Below are positions 11,345 through 23,941 of a stretch of 64,000 bases of DNA, one piece after another; the stretch's first letter is position 1; each line of letters opens with the position of its first letter. The position numbers and the translations under genes are program-made. The stretch covers positions 618,252 through 682,251 of the forward strand of contig CACRSC010001923.1 in the NCBI GenBank assembly GCA_902651635.1. Direction: 5' to 3'. A model generated the notes under the pieces. The model ran no database searches and was not told where the DNA came from. It saw nothing but the letters and a program-made list of their open reading frames with translations. The DNA is from Mastigamoeba balamuthi. Lineage: Eukaryota; Evosea; Mastigamoebida; Mastigamoebidae.

Positions 11345-12326
11345 TCAGCGCTTCTTCTGCGGTTTGAGGACCTTGAACGCGAAGTCGCCGTCTGCGAACA
11401 CGTCGGGCCTGCACTGGTACTGCTGCTTGCCGCGGGTGGCCCGCGTGTTGATGCAGTTCTTGGGGCACGCGTTGACGCATCTGCAGCAGCCCGTGCACCT
11501 GCTCCGCTCCCACCGCGGCACGCCGCCGCCCTCCTCGATGTCCAGCGCCCCGCTGGGGCACCTGCGCGCGCACAGGCCGCAGCGGGCGCAGAGCCCCGCG
11601 TCCACCTCGACGGCGCCCACAAAATCCCGGATCCTCTCGTCCGTCGCCCACCACGACAGCGCCACGCCCGCCAGCCCCGGGCGCACGCGGGCGGGCACGG
11701 GCTGCCGGGCCCTCAGCAGCGGCGCCAGGGCGCGGGCGAAGGCGGCGGGCTTGCGGCGCTCGGCGCTGCCCCACTGGAAGGCGCTGCCCTGCGGCGGCGC
11801 CACGCGCGTCCAGTTGGGCGGCGCGTAGACGATCAGCGACGCCACGACGACGGCGCCCTTGCCCGCGAGCTGCCCCGCCGTGTTCGACAGCAGCCTGCCC
11901 TCGTGGCCCCCGGCGGTCCCGAACACAAACGCCGGTTTCCCTGCATCCGGGTTTTTATTCAATTTTTGTCCCCGGTTTTCGAAAATTCAACTGAATTTGC
12001 TGGAAATTCGGCAGATTGAAAGGCGTACCGCGCACGAGGCCCTCGGGGACCCGTTGGATCACCTGGCGCAGCTTGGTGGGCTCGCGCCAGCCGATGGCGG
12101 GGCCGCCGAAGCCGAAGGCGTCGCAGGAGGCCAGCGCGGCGGCAGCGGCGGCGTCGGAGCCCGCGGCGTCGGTGACGTCGACGGCGACGGCGTCCATGCG
12201 GTGCTCCTGGGCGAGGGCGTCGCGCAGCAGCTCCGCCACGTGCTTGGTGTTGCCCGTGAGGCTCACGTAGAGCACAGCGACCCTGCGGACGTCGTTGCCC
12301 GAGGGCTCTGCCATCGGTTCTGCCAT
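11345..12326 (-). CDS. flavodoxin / two-[4Fe-4S] ferredoxin fusion (EFR-like)
   Basis: Predicted electron carrier. Two exons (12326-12029 and 11940-11345) flank an 88-bp intron (donor gtacgc). The N-terminal half is flavodoxin-like: strand VAVLYVSLTGNTKHVAELL carries the FMN phosphate loop (SLTGNT), and splicing joins VPEGLVRG to KPAFVFGTAGGHEG. The C-terminal half has two ferredoxin motifs, CARCGLCARRCP and CTGCCRCVNACP, each CxxCxxCxxxCP, enough for two 4Fe-4S clusters. This layout matches the EFR1/flavodoxin-family ferredoxins common in Firmicutes and known in some anaerobic protists. It suggests anaerobic redox metabolism and possibly ancient transfer. No targeting peptide is obvious. An alternative start is the second Met (12314). 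Confidence 0.85.
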
Positions 12327-12679
12327 CGAGTTTTCTTATGGGTAATGCGGTGTAACAGAAAACAACCAAAATGCGGGTTTGGTGACGGCGGATCCGGGGT
12401 GGTTCGTCCGTGTGTGGAACGGCGGACAATGACTGCGTCATCGACCGTTTTTCGAGTGCATCCTCTCAGGTGTTTTCTGCCGGACCAAATCCAAACACAT
12501 CGGAGAAATACCAAAGACTGCGGTCTTCGATTTCTAACAGCAGGTGACATCTGACTCTAGCTCACCGAAATTGAATTCAAATTCTCCGGGTCTGTTACCA
12601 GGAATTGAAACGCGATATACGGATATCAGTAGCGATGACCTGGGGAACTTGTCTTTGGAATTGGGATGGGGCAGTGAGG

Positions 12680-12868
12680 TGGACCACACACTGCTGTAGT
12701 GCAATGCAGAGGCGATCCCGCTGTGGCACGCGGCAAGCCGACGTGTGGCTCCACAGCCCTCACGAAAAATGAGTTTAATATCGTCCTAGACCATAGTCTA
12801 GGTATCAGATATTAAGCTGATAAGAACAGATACTACACTTGATCTTAGCCAAAAGGCCGAGAAGGTAT
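12680..12868 (-). ncRNA. U2: U2 spliceosomal snRNA
   Basis: The minus strand reads ATACCTTCTCGGCCTTTTGG, then the near-invariant U2 5' domain with the branch-site-pairing GTAGTA segment and stem IIa (TATCAGCTTAATATCTGATA). The Sm site ATTTTTCG is at 12770-12763, about 98 nt from the 5' end as in other U2 RNAs. A 3' stem-loop near 12690-12710 has a loop ATTGCACTACA like the U2B''-binding loop IV. The length of about 189 nt matches the usual 187-190. The exact 3' end is inferred from the closing stem. Confidence 0.96.
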
Positions 12869-13605
12869 AATTCCCCTGCTCCTGCCCCCGCGCGCCCCTT
12901 GCAGGGCTCGCGCTGGCCCGCTTATGGGTCCACAGGGTTTCCGTCAGGGTCGCACTTCCCAAAATGACGTTTGGACGTCATCTGACGGGTTTTGTGGTTT
13001 TCGTCAATGCGACCACCTGGGCGAGTCATTATGATGCGTATACACGTCATGATGACACACGAACACGTGGACATGCCGATTCCGGCGGCGATCGGACAGT
13101 GTGACGGCGGTGAACGCCAGCATTCTCGGGGTGCCTGGCACTCTGGCGAGCTCCACCACGTCATCGCCACGTCAGCATCGCCATCACGCCCGGACCATGT
13201 TCGAGCCGTCCAAGCACACAGCGTGTCACCACTCCGCATCCCCATTGCCCCCTGCGGGGATATAAACTGTGATTCACTCAATTGCGGAACTGGTATTGCA
13301 TTTGTAACAGAACCCTCGGGTCATCGGAGTTGCGATAGGCACAGCTTCTTGATCATTCACATATACTAAGCAGGTTTCTAGAGTGTAGCCGGTAAGAAAC
13401 GTGGAAACGTGGTCGATATTGGGATGGGCAAGCAAACAACAGGAACCAACGGTCTCGGACAACAATTGCTCATTCGCGTTCCGCCTTCTTCCGCCCCACG
13501 TCAGAACGAATATCTCAGATATCTCCTAATATCGCGCTTTTTAAGGAAGAGGCGCCCCGGACGGCGAGCACACCGTGAGCGAGCGCAGCCAGCCCCCGAA
13601 TTTCC
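12869..13605. promoter_or_regulatory. divergent control region between U2 and the 13.6-kb membrane protein gene
   Basis: No coding signal. Several CRE-like TGACGT/ACGTCA motifs cluster here: the inverted pair TGACGTTTGGACGTCA at about 12965-12980, and further ACGTCAT/ACGTCAG copies near 13045-13170. A TATA-like GATATAAACT lies at about 13259 and GATATC motifs at about 13510-13535. U2 transcribes leftwards and the membrane gene rightwards, so either could use these sites. Confidence 0.4.
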
Positions 13606-15629
13606 ATGTACTACGCGCTTCTTGTCGTGGCCCTCACCGCCGGCGCTCTCGGCCAGCAATGTGCGCCGCCCGCCCGGCCCCCGAGAGCCGGTCCCCCGGC
13701 CCCTTCTTTCGTTTCTGTCCATTTTTGCGCCGTTATCGCGGAATTTCGGATATTTCGGGTGCCATAATATCCGCGGGGCGATGGCTGCTCACTTCGTGAC
13801 GGACGGCCACTCTGACAGGTGTCGACTCGCCGCTGGACGGGCAGTCGCTGGCCAACAACGGCTACCCCAGCCTGCTGGTCGGCTGGGCCGGGCGCTCGCT
13901 CTCGTTCACCGTCTCGATGCCGCAGGCCAACCTCACGCACCCGCTGGCCTTCCTGCGGGCGCCCTCTGTCGCGTGGGCCGTGCTCGACGGGGCGCGCAGG
14001 CCCACGCTGGCGATACCGCCGATGACGGGCGCCGGGTGCCTGCTCTCGACGACGGCGACGGCCAACGTCACCGCGCTGCTCGCGGGCGGCAGCTGGAACA
14101 AGACCGTGGACAACGATTGGTCCTACTACCACTTCGGCATCGATGGTCCGTGCCCGCGGGGGCGGGGGGAGGTGTTTCTTGGATTTCAGCGCTGTCACTA
14201 ATCACTGCTTTTTCCCGATTCGAATCGCGTTAATTCTCCGCCGGGACAGTTGTGTGGAACGACGCTGTGTTCATGTACAACCCGCAGACGGGGCTGAACA
14301 GGAGCACTGCGCTCATCACCAACCGCACGTCCGAGGACCGCCTGTTCTTCGACCTGCGCGTCACCCGCCGCGTGATCGCCACGACCAACATCACGGCACG
14401 TAGCAGCGCACATCCAACACTCAATTCAATTCAATTCCCCTCCACGCGAATTCCTTCCACGCCGCGCAGTCCCACTCCCACGCCGTTCACTTCCCCCTCC
14501 CTCAAGGAATTCCCCGCCACGTCAACAGCCGTCTCATCATTTCCTTTTTGGGCGTTGCCTGCGCAGTTCTGGTCGCCGGTGACGTTGTACGCGATCACCA
14601 GGCGCCTCGAGGTCGAGTTCGACCCGCTCAGGCTCTACGTCGAGGCCGAGGTGCACATCCCGAGCTCCTACGTGCTGCAGCGCCCGGTCGCGATCGCGTC
14701 GCCGACGGGCCCCATCACGGGCGCCGGCAACGTCACGATTTCTAGCAGGGCCGACGCCGCCTGGCTGATCTACACCCTCGGATTCACCCTGTATCTTCAG
14801 CGTAAGATACCCCCGCGATATCTCTGGATTTTTCCCTTTGTGATCTCCCGAATCCTGAACATAATCTCCCTGTACAGCTGGCACGTGCACGTTCACCGGG
14901 AACCCTGGGAGCTTCCTCATCAACGCGGTCATCACCAACTCGGCGGTGGCCAACCAGACGATGCCGCTGCCGCTGCGCGTGTCCTTTGTGGACTCGGAGG
15001 ACTGGTGCCCCAGCAACGCGACGGCCGTCAGCGCCACCGGCTCGCAGGCGCTCTACTCGTCGCCCGCGATGCTCTCGCCCGCGACGTCGTTCCTGCAGGG
15101 CGACACGGCCTACGTGGGCGCTCGCATCTCGTTCGCCCCGTTTGCGCTGCGCTTCACGGCGTCGGTGGCCTCGGCGGTGGCCTACGTGGCGGGCAGCTCC
15201 ACGCGCGCCAACCTCACGGGCGTCGCCACTGTGGCCTGCAACGCCTCGTCCTCGCTCAGCATCTGCTGGAGGTTCACGCTGGACCCGCTGGTCTTCCCCG
15301 CGGCCAGCACGTACACGGTCGAGGTCACCTACGGCATCGCCGTCGTCAGCGGCAGGAAGCGCGAGGCCCTGGCGCTCCAGCAGCAGCAGCGCCTGTCGCT
15401 GGCGTCGGCGATGGTGGCGCACAGGCGCCCGGGGGACGACAGCGGCAGGAAGGGCGGCGCGGACGCCGGCGCCGGGGATGCAGGGGCGCCGGGGTACATG
15501 TACGCCGTGCTGGCGGTGCTGGCGGGGGTCGCGGTGGCCGCGCTCGTCGTCGCGGTGGTGGCCGTGGGGGTGACGCTGGCGCAGAGGCGCCGCGCGCACG
15601 AGAGACTCATGGACCACGAGGACCTCTGA
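13606..15629 (+). CDS. type I membrane glycoprotein, function unknown
   Basis: ATG 13606 begins a signal peptide (YYALLVVALTAGALGQQ). Exons consistent in phase: 13606-13660, 13819-14145, 14250-14395, 14567-14801 and 14878-15629. The third intron appears to be GC-AG (donor GCACGT at 14396, phase 0); the others start gtgcgc, gtccgt and gtaaga. The ectodomain is rich in sequons (NLT, NVT, NKT, NRS, NRT, NIT, NQT, NAT, NAS) and Thr/Ser/Val beta-type sequence with few Cys. A transmembrane helix (YAVLAVLAGVAVAALVVAVVA) is followed by a basic tail ending DHEDL. The topology is close to the gene at 8010-10073. The family is not recognised. Confidence 0.7.
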
Positions 15630-16399
15630 GAGGAGGAGGAGGAGAGGGACGCCACGGGGGGAGCACACTGCTCACTACACACCGAAGGCACACACACGCA
15701 CACGCACATACACACCCGCACACAGGAACACACAGACGCACGCACGCTCGCACGCACAAGCACGCCCACACAACCAGCCGCATAGGTGCTGCAGCAGCCC
15801 CACGGAGGCCACGCTGCGGGGCACACACAGCAGCACCAGCACCACCCACCACTGCCGCCACACGCCCGTCACTCACTCCCTACAGCACACAGGCCCCCAA
15901 TAAGACGTTCGTGCCGTGTGGCCAGCACAGCAATTGACAATAGTGACAATAGTGACAGTAGATAATGCTCTTGTGAGTCGGCTGGCTAATCAGGATTCAT
16001 TGAATTCTGCACATTTCTGCTCGACCAGCGGTTGTACTGACACTGGATTACGGCCACGAAGACCTCAGCATCCTTGACTCAATCCTCCAACAGACTGCAG
16101 GACCTCTCCACTAGTGTCCAAAGGCATCAGCTCAGCCCTTACCTCCCCCTGGTGGTGTGAAGAATCTGCCCACAACTCCACTGTAGTGGCTATCACACCT
16201 TACACTTTGTCCAGTCTACCCTTTATTCTGAAGAACACTCGTATTGAAGATTGAGCATTCTGCCAAATCACGATACGCTCATTCAGCCCAAGTTCCAAAA
16301 GATATTTTGCAGCGATATCTTCTATTTGGGACCAATTTGCCAACCCCTCCCAGCCCCCGTTCGAGCGCCAACGTGTTTAGCGCCGTCGGACACGGCGAC
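15630..16399. other. intergenic with CA-rich repeat
   Basis: 770 bp. It contains an imperfect CA/CG-interrupted repeat at about 15685-15780 and later mixed AT-richer sequence up to the DOCK start. No gene was seen. Confidence 0.5.
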
Positions 16400-18394
16400 A
16401 TGGGCGACGAAGAAGGCGCACAGCCGCGGCGCCTGGCTCTGACCGAGTCGGGCGACCGCAAGCCCCTCAAGGCACGCCCAACAACTCTCGCCCCCTCCAA
16501 ATCAAATAATATCTTCCGAATATCTCCGGCAAAGCCCGTCCAGCGCGGCGCCCGCGGACACGCGCGGCCACCGCGGCCCGGCGCCCGCGGAGCTGACACC
16601 CCGACCCCAGATCCCGCGAGTCATGGCGCTGCAGTGCCCGCCCTCGCCCGACGTCACGTCTACGAGCTCCGACTACGTACGGCGGAGATATTTTCGAAGA
16701 TATTTTCGGAGATATTTTCCGGCCTCTGCGGACCGGCCGGCCTCACCCGCAGGCCACTCGCAGCGACGAGGGGAGGGCGATGCCAACGTGGGCAGCGAGG
16801 TGGGAGCGGGCTCCTTCGTCATCGACCCCGAGGACGAGCTCGTTGCGCCACACAAAACAACCGCCGATTTCAAAAAACAATTGTGACGTGGCAACGCTCT
16901 TCTTTCCGTTCTGCAGTCGTCGTCGGACATCGACGCGGACGACGACGACGATGACGACGAGGAGGACGGCGAGGACTTTGACAGCCTGCAGCGGTCCTAC
17001 CGCGGCGACGTGGCCGCCGTCGACGTTGCGCAGGTGGCCGCCTCCAAGTTGCGTTGCTCCCCCCCAAAATATCTCCAAAATATCCTCTTTTTCCCCGCCA
17101 CCTCAATTCCGATTCCAGTATCTTCTCCTCTTCCCCCCACCTACCCGCCACGCCACCTCTTCTTCTCTCCCCCCCCCCTTCCTACCGGACGCGAAATGTG
17201 AAGGGGGTCAGGGGCACCCACACCCAGCCCGGCCCCCACCCTGCCCAGCCTCTGTCACCTCAGCCGGGGGGGCAACGGGGCAGATACTGACGCGCAGGCA
17301 AAACCCAAACCCCGCACAATATCCGGCAATTTCCGTTGCGGCGCGGACGCGAACACAGGACGCCGCCCGCGCCCGCGCTGTTCATGTCGCGCTCGTTCCC
17401 GGCCGAGACGGCGTGCCGCACGGGCAGCGCGGGGCCGGGGTCGTCGCCCCAGAGCCCGCGCTCAGCGCTGCCGCGGTGGTGGCGCCGCGTCGTCGACCCC
17501 GAGAGCTCCACGACCTGCTACGTCGACACGCGCCACCCGGGCTCCACCCACGCCGCCCCCGCCGGGTCTCCCGCCGCTTCCCACCGTCTCCGCCCGGTTC
17601 CGGGCGCACCCCCCAGCCCCCTCCTGACCCAGCCGTCGCCCGACCACCACCGCAGCGGGGGCAGCGAGGGCGAGTGGGAGCGGCACTTTGACGAGGGCGC
17701 GGGCTTCTTCTACTTCTACAACTGGGAGACGGGCGAGACGCAGTGGGAGCGCCCCGCAGACGCCGACGCCCTCGCCCCGGCGGCCGCTGCCCGTCGCGCG
17801 CGGCCGCCGACGGTCGAGGTCGCGGGGCGCTGGGATGCTGCAGGCCGAGGACGGCCCGCAGCCCGCCTACGAGCTCGAGGGGGCGCTGGCAGCCGCGTGG
17901 GCGCACTACGAGGCGGAGGCCCGGCGCAGGGCAGAGGACAAGGCGGCGCGGGCCGCCGCCGGGCCCGAGGCCGCCGCCATGGCCGAGGAGGACGAGGAGC
18001 TCGAGCACTGCGCGCGGTTCCTGGGCGTCTCGGAGCACCAGTGGTCCGAGGAGCAGGCGGCGCTGCTGGTCGCCTCCAACGCCCTCCGACCCCAGTGGTA
18101 CACTTTTCCTGCACCGCTCCTGCACTTTTCCCCCGCGCGGTTCCTCTTTTGTGCTGTCCCCTCCCTCTTCCCTCCCGCAGAAAACCGAAACTCTCCGTTT
18201 TCCCGGAAACGACAGAGCTGTGCAAATTACCGCATAGCCTCCCCTCTGACGCTCGGTTCTGCACCGCGTTTTTGCCGGGGTTTCAACTTCGACTCTCACG
18301 ACGAGCGCAGGCACTGCGACACGTTCTACGAGACAAACCAGCGGTGGCTACTGGCGGGGTTCGCGACTGTCGGGCAGGTGGGTCAGCCGCAGCC

Positions 18395-18445
<51 letters not shown>

Positions 18446-21400
18446 GCAGCAGGGCGAGGGGGCGGCGGCGGAGAGCCCTGCTGCTGCGGGGGCCGCGCAG
18501 GACAGGCCCGAGCTGCACGCCTCGCTGTGGTCCGACACGCAGCGCCTGAGCGACGAGTTCGCCGTCAAGACGATCGTCGACGACGCGGCGCCCGCGTGGG
18601 TGTGGACGCTCTTCGGCCCGCTGGCGCCGGGGCTCTCCAAGTGCGTGCTGCGGCTGATGGTCTACCAGAAGCACCTGCCCGTCCGCATGCTCAACGTCTC
18701 GCTCGAGTTCGCCCCCGACGACGACGGCAGGGGCGGCACCGGGGGGTCGACGGCGGACCCGCACCACTGCCGCCTGCGCATGCTGCGGCCCGTGTGCACG
18801 CAGCTGGGCCTGGGCCTGCGCAGGCGGTCGTGCACGCTGCTGCTGAGCCTCGCGCTGCTCGACAGGCCGCCGGCCAACGGCATCCCGCCGTGGGCGGGCC
18901 CCACGTGGACGCGGACGCTGGAGCTCTCGGACGCGGACCACCTGCCCGGCGAGCTGACGCGCAACGACGTCTACGTGACGCTGGACCTCGAGGCGTTCAA
19001 CCGCAGCATCCGGCAGCCGCAGGGCGACGACGACGTGGACCCCTCGTCGCTCTTTGTGCTGCCGCGCGTCTACACGGTCAAGGTGATGGCCATCGCGCAG
19101 CACACGCGCGTCGCGGGCCCGCTGATCGTCGGCAAGTACCGCCCGTCGCGCGTGGCCGACGGCTACGCGTTCACCAAGGTCCGCGTGCCGATACCCGCGG
19201 CCGCGATGGCGGACAAGTCGCTGCACCTGATCTTCGACCTGCGCACGATGACCGTCGGCGACGACGAGTCCGAGGCGCCCCGCACGCGCAAGGTCTCGTT
19301 CGCCTTCGCGTTCCTGATGCTCTACTGCGAGGACGACACGCTGCGCGACAACGGCACGTACCACCTGCAGGTCTACCGCGGCGCCCCTCCCGACTACAAG
19401 AAGTGCGTCGTCCCACGCCCGCCCCGCTCGCTCCCCCCGGTGCACTGACCCTCGCTCGCCCTGGGGCCCCGCCCGCGCAGGGGGAGGAAGAGAGCGAGTG
19501 CGCGCGCGCGGTCCTCTGCCCTCCCTCGCGCGCACGCGCCGTCTGACACCCCACGGCGCCCGGGCAGGCACGAGCGTGGAGCTGCTGCGGCTGCTGTCGG
19601 ACCTGCGGACGGACGCGGCGGCCGAGGCGCTGCCCGAGGGGGCGACGCCGATCGGCTCGCTGCCGGTGACGCTGAGCGTGGTGTCGGGGGGCCTGCTGGA
19701 CAGGGACACGATCGACACGGTGAACCTGCTGCTGGCGACCAAGGGCAGGCCCGAGGCGCTCGTGGCGATACCGTGGGAGCGGTCGGACCCGCGGGCGACG
19801 TTCCAGACGATGGACTTCCTGCTGCGCCAGATCAACGAGCTCGCGCAGATGACGGCGGCCCCCGAGTGCAAGGAGATGCGCGCGGCCCTCTACGCCGCCC
19901 TCGGCAGCGTCGTCTCCAAGTTCGCCGACCCCCGCAGCGCTGCCAACCCGCTGCTCCAGGTCGACCCCTCCTGCCCTCCCTTGCCTCTCCTGTGTGGAGG
20001 ACAGCTCGTTGCCAGCTTGTGCTCTAGAGCTCAGAGGAGACGAACTCCTCCACCGAATGCCTCCCGGACTGTGCCACTCACGCTGTGCTCGCCGGTCTGC
20101 AGGAGTTCCTGTACACCACTGTGTTCCAGAAGCTGCACCCGAGGTTCTTGCGCAAGTGCCTCGACCACCTGCTCGAAGGTGCGCTGCTGCACCTTGTTGT
20201 GGCGAGGCCTGAAGCCTTGCCCGCCCTCGCTGCTGCGTACCCCCCCCGGGGTCCCCTCTCCCCCGCAGCGGTGCTGAAGAACGACAAGTTGGTGCCGACG
20301 TGGGAGTGGCGGAGCGCGTGCATGTGCTGCTGCACGCTGCTGCGGGCGTTCCTGCGCGACGCGGTGCTGCAGGCTGACCCCACGGACCCCGAGAAGGAGC
20401 GCTCTGGCACGCTCCTCAGCGAGATCGCCTCGAACCTCGTCGAGACCATCACCCTCGCCGCCATCGCCCAGCCCAGCGTACGTACCTTCCCCCTCTCTCA
20501 TCGTCTCTCCGGCCTCTGTGTGCCGCTGTCCAGTGCCTCTGCATGCCACTGCCGCCGCTGCTGCGCTGTCCCGCTGCTTTGTTGACGGGCGCCTGCCGCC
20601 GCAGGTGGAGACGCTCGAGGTGACGCTGTGGGGGCTGTCGAAGCTCTACCCGTACTCGCTCTGGGCCGTCGATGCCGACCAGCTCTGCCTCTACACGACC
20701 AGGGCCCTCAAGACCGCGCACGACAAGCACGTCGCCACGCGCAGGCTCTCGTCCCTGCTCACAACCATGTGCGCTCAGCCCGCTCTGCCTCTGCTTGCCT
20801 CCGTAGAGCCCGGGCGAAGCACCGCTGATTCCCCTAATCGCGATTGTCATGCAAAATATGGAACACCTGCGGGCCGCACCGCAGATACCAGAGCACCGAG
20901 ACGGGCATGCTGGACGCGCAGCAGATGGAGATGAAGCTGCGGCTGCTGCCGTTTGTCCTCGAGGACGCCCTGGGGTGGCTCGACGGCGACCCGGGGGCCT
21001 CGGAGCAGCTGGCCGTGCCGATGCTCACCGCGTTTGTGCCGGAGCTCTGCGGCGCCCTGGGCGGCGCTGCCGGGGCCTCCGCCGCCCCCGCCGTGCTCGC
21101 GCAGCTGATGCCCGTGGCCGAGACGCTCGTGGCCCGCGGCGAGGAGTCGCTGCCGGTAGCGCTGGCGCTGCTGCAGTACCTGAGCGCCCTCGCCGCCACG
21201 CCGGCAGCGCTGCGCTGGACGACAGTGCGCGCGTTCCGCACCGTCGACTGCACGGGCCCCGCGCTCGCCTGCGTCGCCGGCGCGTGGAAGTCGCTGCTGG
21301 CGGCGCTCTCGTCGCAGCCGCCGCGGCCGCTGACGACGGCGCTGGCGGCGGCGCAGTCGGTGCTCGCGACGGCCGACGCGCTCGTCGGGGCGTTTGTGCG

Positions 21401-23941
21401 CGCGCAGGGCCTCGCGTGGGAGTACTGCCAGGCGGTGCCCCACGGCGCGCTGCTGCGCCTGCTGGCCGCGCTGATCGACCCCGAGGCGCGCCTGCTGCCG
21501 CCCGAGGCGCAGCCGCGCGTGGCCCGCCTGCTGCTCGACACGTGCGTCTCGATGATGGAGAGCTGCGTCGGCGCCATCGTCGACGCCACGCTCGCCGAGG
21601 AGGTCCTCCCGCCGCTGCTGCGCGCCATCCCGCTGGCCGCCGCCGCCGCCGGCCGCGAGGGCCAGGAGGCCTCCGCGGCGCTCGAGGACTGCGTGCGCAT
21701 GGTGACCGTCGCCGAGTTCAAGGCCACGCGCAAGCTCAACGGCTCGCGCGCGGCCATCACGTGCTGGATGTCGCTCTACCTCACGCAGGACGGCGGCGCC
21801 CGCAGCGTCCGCGCGGCCATCACGTCGGCGCTCGACATGGTCTCGGCGTCGCTGACGCGCATGCGCCACGACACGGTGACGCTGCGGCGCTGGTGGGACG
21901 ACGCCGAGCGCGCGCGGGCCGAGGGCTACCTGCGCAGCCTGCGCGAGCTCGAGCGCCACACGGTCTTCATCGGCTCGTGCATCGCCGAGGCGCTGGCGGC
22001 GCCCGCGGCGACGGCGACGGCGCGGTGGGAGTGCCTCCTGGCGGTGCTGATGCACACGGCCGGCACGACGTGCATCGCGGACCTCGCGCCCGCGGTGCTG
22101 GCGCCGGCGGCCCGCGTCTGCCGCGAGTGCGCGGTGGGCACGCACACGTTCCGCGACTACTTCACCGAGGCGCACCTCGTGCAGCTGCGCTACGAGCTGC
22201 TGCGCTCGCTGAGCCGCAAGAGCAACTCGGCCAACTTTGCCGAGGAGAACCAGCTGCTCTTCAAGTGCACGCGCGCGGCGCACAAGGCGCACGAGTTCGA
22301 CATGGCGCTGGCGCTGACCAAGCGCATGCGCGCAGAGAACACTATCAGCGTCTCGCGCTACCGCGAGCTCGCCTCGTACTTTGCGCACCGCTCCTGCTCG
22401 GTGTTCCCGCTGCCCTCGTACTTCTTCTCTGTGCGCCTCTTCTCTTCCCCCAGAGCAGCTCTCCTTTTCAACTCCTGCCGAATTGTATTTCTGCCCATGC
22501 ACTGCGGCTGGCGCGCGGGGAGGTGCGAATGCGGGCGCATAGTTTTTTCTCGTTTTTTCTGTTTTTTATTGAACGCAGTGGGAACACGCCAAGCAAGGCG
22601 TCGCACTGCGCTTTTAGGAGCAATTGATTTCGCACCGAGAGAATGTGATTATTCTGCAGAGCACTGACCCCCCATTTGCGCGCGCGCGCTGGGCCACGCG
22701 AGCAGCTGTACTTTGACGGGTACGAGATGCCGACGCTGTTTGCGGGGCGGACGTTTGTGTGCTCGCTGCAGAAGCACCAGTCGCTCGAGACGCTGTTTGC
22801 GCGGCTGCGGCAGTACTTCCCGGGCATCGAGATCTACCTGCCCATCAACCCCATGCCGCCGTTCCTGCCGGCCAAGAGCGTCCACGTGCGGCCCGTGTGG
22901 CCGAGCAGCGAGGTCGACAAGTGGCCCGAGCGCCGCGACCTGCCGCTGGAGCGCTGCATGGCGGCGAGCATCGGCATCCCGTCGCACCCGCCGGCGGTCA
23001 GCAAGTTCACGGCCTACGCGTGCGCCGCGTTCTCGCCGTCGGCGCGGCGCGGGAGCTCTGTGGCCGACAGCGACGCCACGTACACGCTGGACAGGCCGCA
23101 GTCGATGCCGGTGCCCGAGGAGGTGCTGCTGTCGGCGGAGCTGCCGCCGCAGAGCCCGCTCAACTACCAGGTGACGCTCGAGGTCGAGGCGCCGCTGCCG
23201 GGCCCGCTGTGGATCTCGCGGGTCTCGTGGATGCAGCGCAGCGAGGGCCTCGAGCCGACGGTCGACTGCGCGGCGGGGTGGGTGTCGATGGAGTGCTGCA
23301 AGCTGCTGCACATCGTGGCCAAGCTCGACAGGACGTTCCCGCGCGGCGTGCAGGCCAACGCGGGCAACGAGCTCGGGTGGTGCGTCGCCTGCGAGGAGCG
23401 CTACAGGGCCGGCCAGGCGACGGACCAGCAGCTCGACGCGCTGCTCAAGGCCGTGCCCGTCGCCGAGCAGCCCGTGGCGCCGCCGATCCCCGTCGGCCTC
23501 TCGCGCTCGCACCGCGAGTACGACATCGCCAACCCCGAGTACGCCAGCGCCGTGCTCTACGCGGCGCTCTGCGAGTGCCTCTGGGAGGAGTGCGGCCACT
23601 CGCTGAGCCTCGCCAACGCCATCGACGCGGTCCTGCGCGAGCGCATGCGCTCCAAGGTGCTCACGGAGCTCGTCAACGCGGCCCTGCGCCGCAACTACAT
23701 CCGCGAGTCCAAGCAGCGCGCCGACGAGGGCCAGCCGCCGCTGCCGCGCCCAGACTTTGCGTCGCTGCAGGTGCGCCGCACGGTGCGCATCGACAGGCTC
23801 GACAGGTGGCTCGAGCTGCTGCGGCAGCTGCTGGCCCAGGGGCTCAACCTCATGCTGCGCATCACCGTCCCCAACGCAGACGCCTCGTCCAAGCACCTCT
23901 ACCTCGAGAAGCTCTACCACAGGGCCTTTGCCAAGCGATAG
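16400..23941 (+). CDS. DOCK-family RhoGEF with N-terminal WW domain
   Basis: Large multi-exon gene. Exon 1 is 16400-16471, then a GC-AG intron (16472-16610, donor GCACGC). The N-terminal part has an acidic run and a WW domain (WERHFDEGAGFFYFYNWETG then ETQWERP), preceded by a WW-like segment. A Gln tract starts near 18400. A DHR-1/C2-type domain follows (RNDVYVTLDLEAFNRS, then VYTVKVMAIAQ, FAFAFLMLYCEDDTLRDNGT). A long helical region comes next, then a DHR-2-like C-terminus (LLFKCTRAAHKAHEFDMALA, EQLYFDGYEMPTLFAGRTFV), ending with stop at 23939-23941. Phase-checked junctions include donors gtgcgc, gtcgac, gtacgt and gtgttc. The family activates Rac/Cdc42. The DHR-2 C-terminal lobe is divergent, so GEF activity is inferred. 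One frame change near 17820 implies a short intron I could not place. Confidence 0.75.

Noticed and set aside
12922-13369. Short open frames on both strands upstream of U2
   Set aside because: No start context, domains or codon bias; the region reads as a regulatory spacer with repeated ACGTCA words.
13290-13480. Possible second snRNA (CATATACTAA resembling U6)
   Set aside because: Only a short match; the conserved U6 ACAGAG box and 3' stem are absent, and U1, U4 and U5 landmarks were also not found.
15685-15780. CA-rich stretch as a CRISPR-like array
   Set aside because: Irregular dinucleotide repeat without spacers; ordinary microsatellite decay in a eukaryotic intergenic region.
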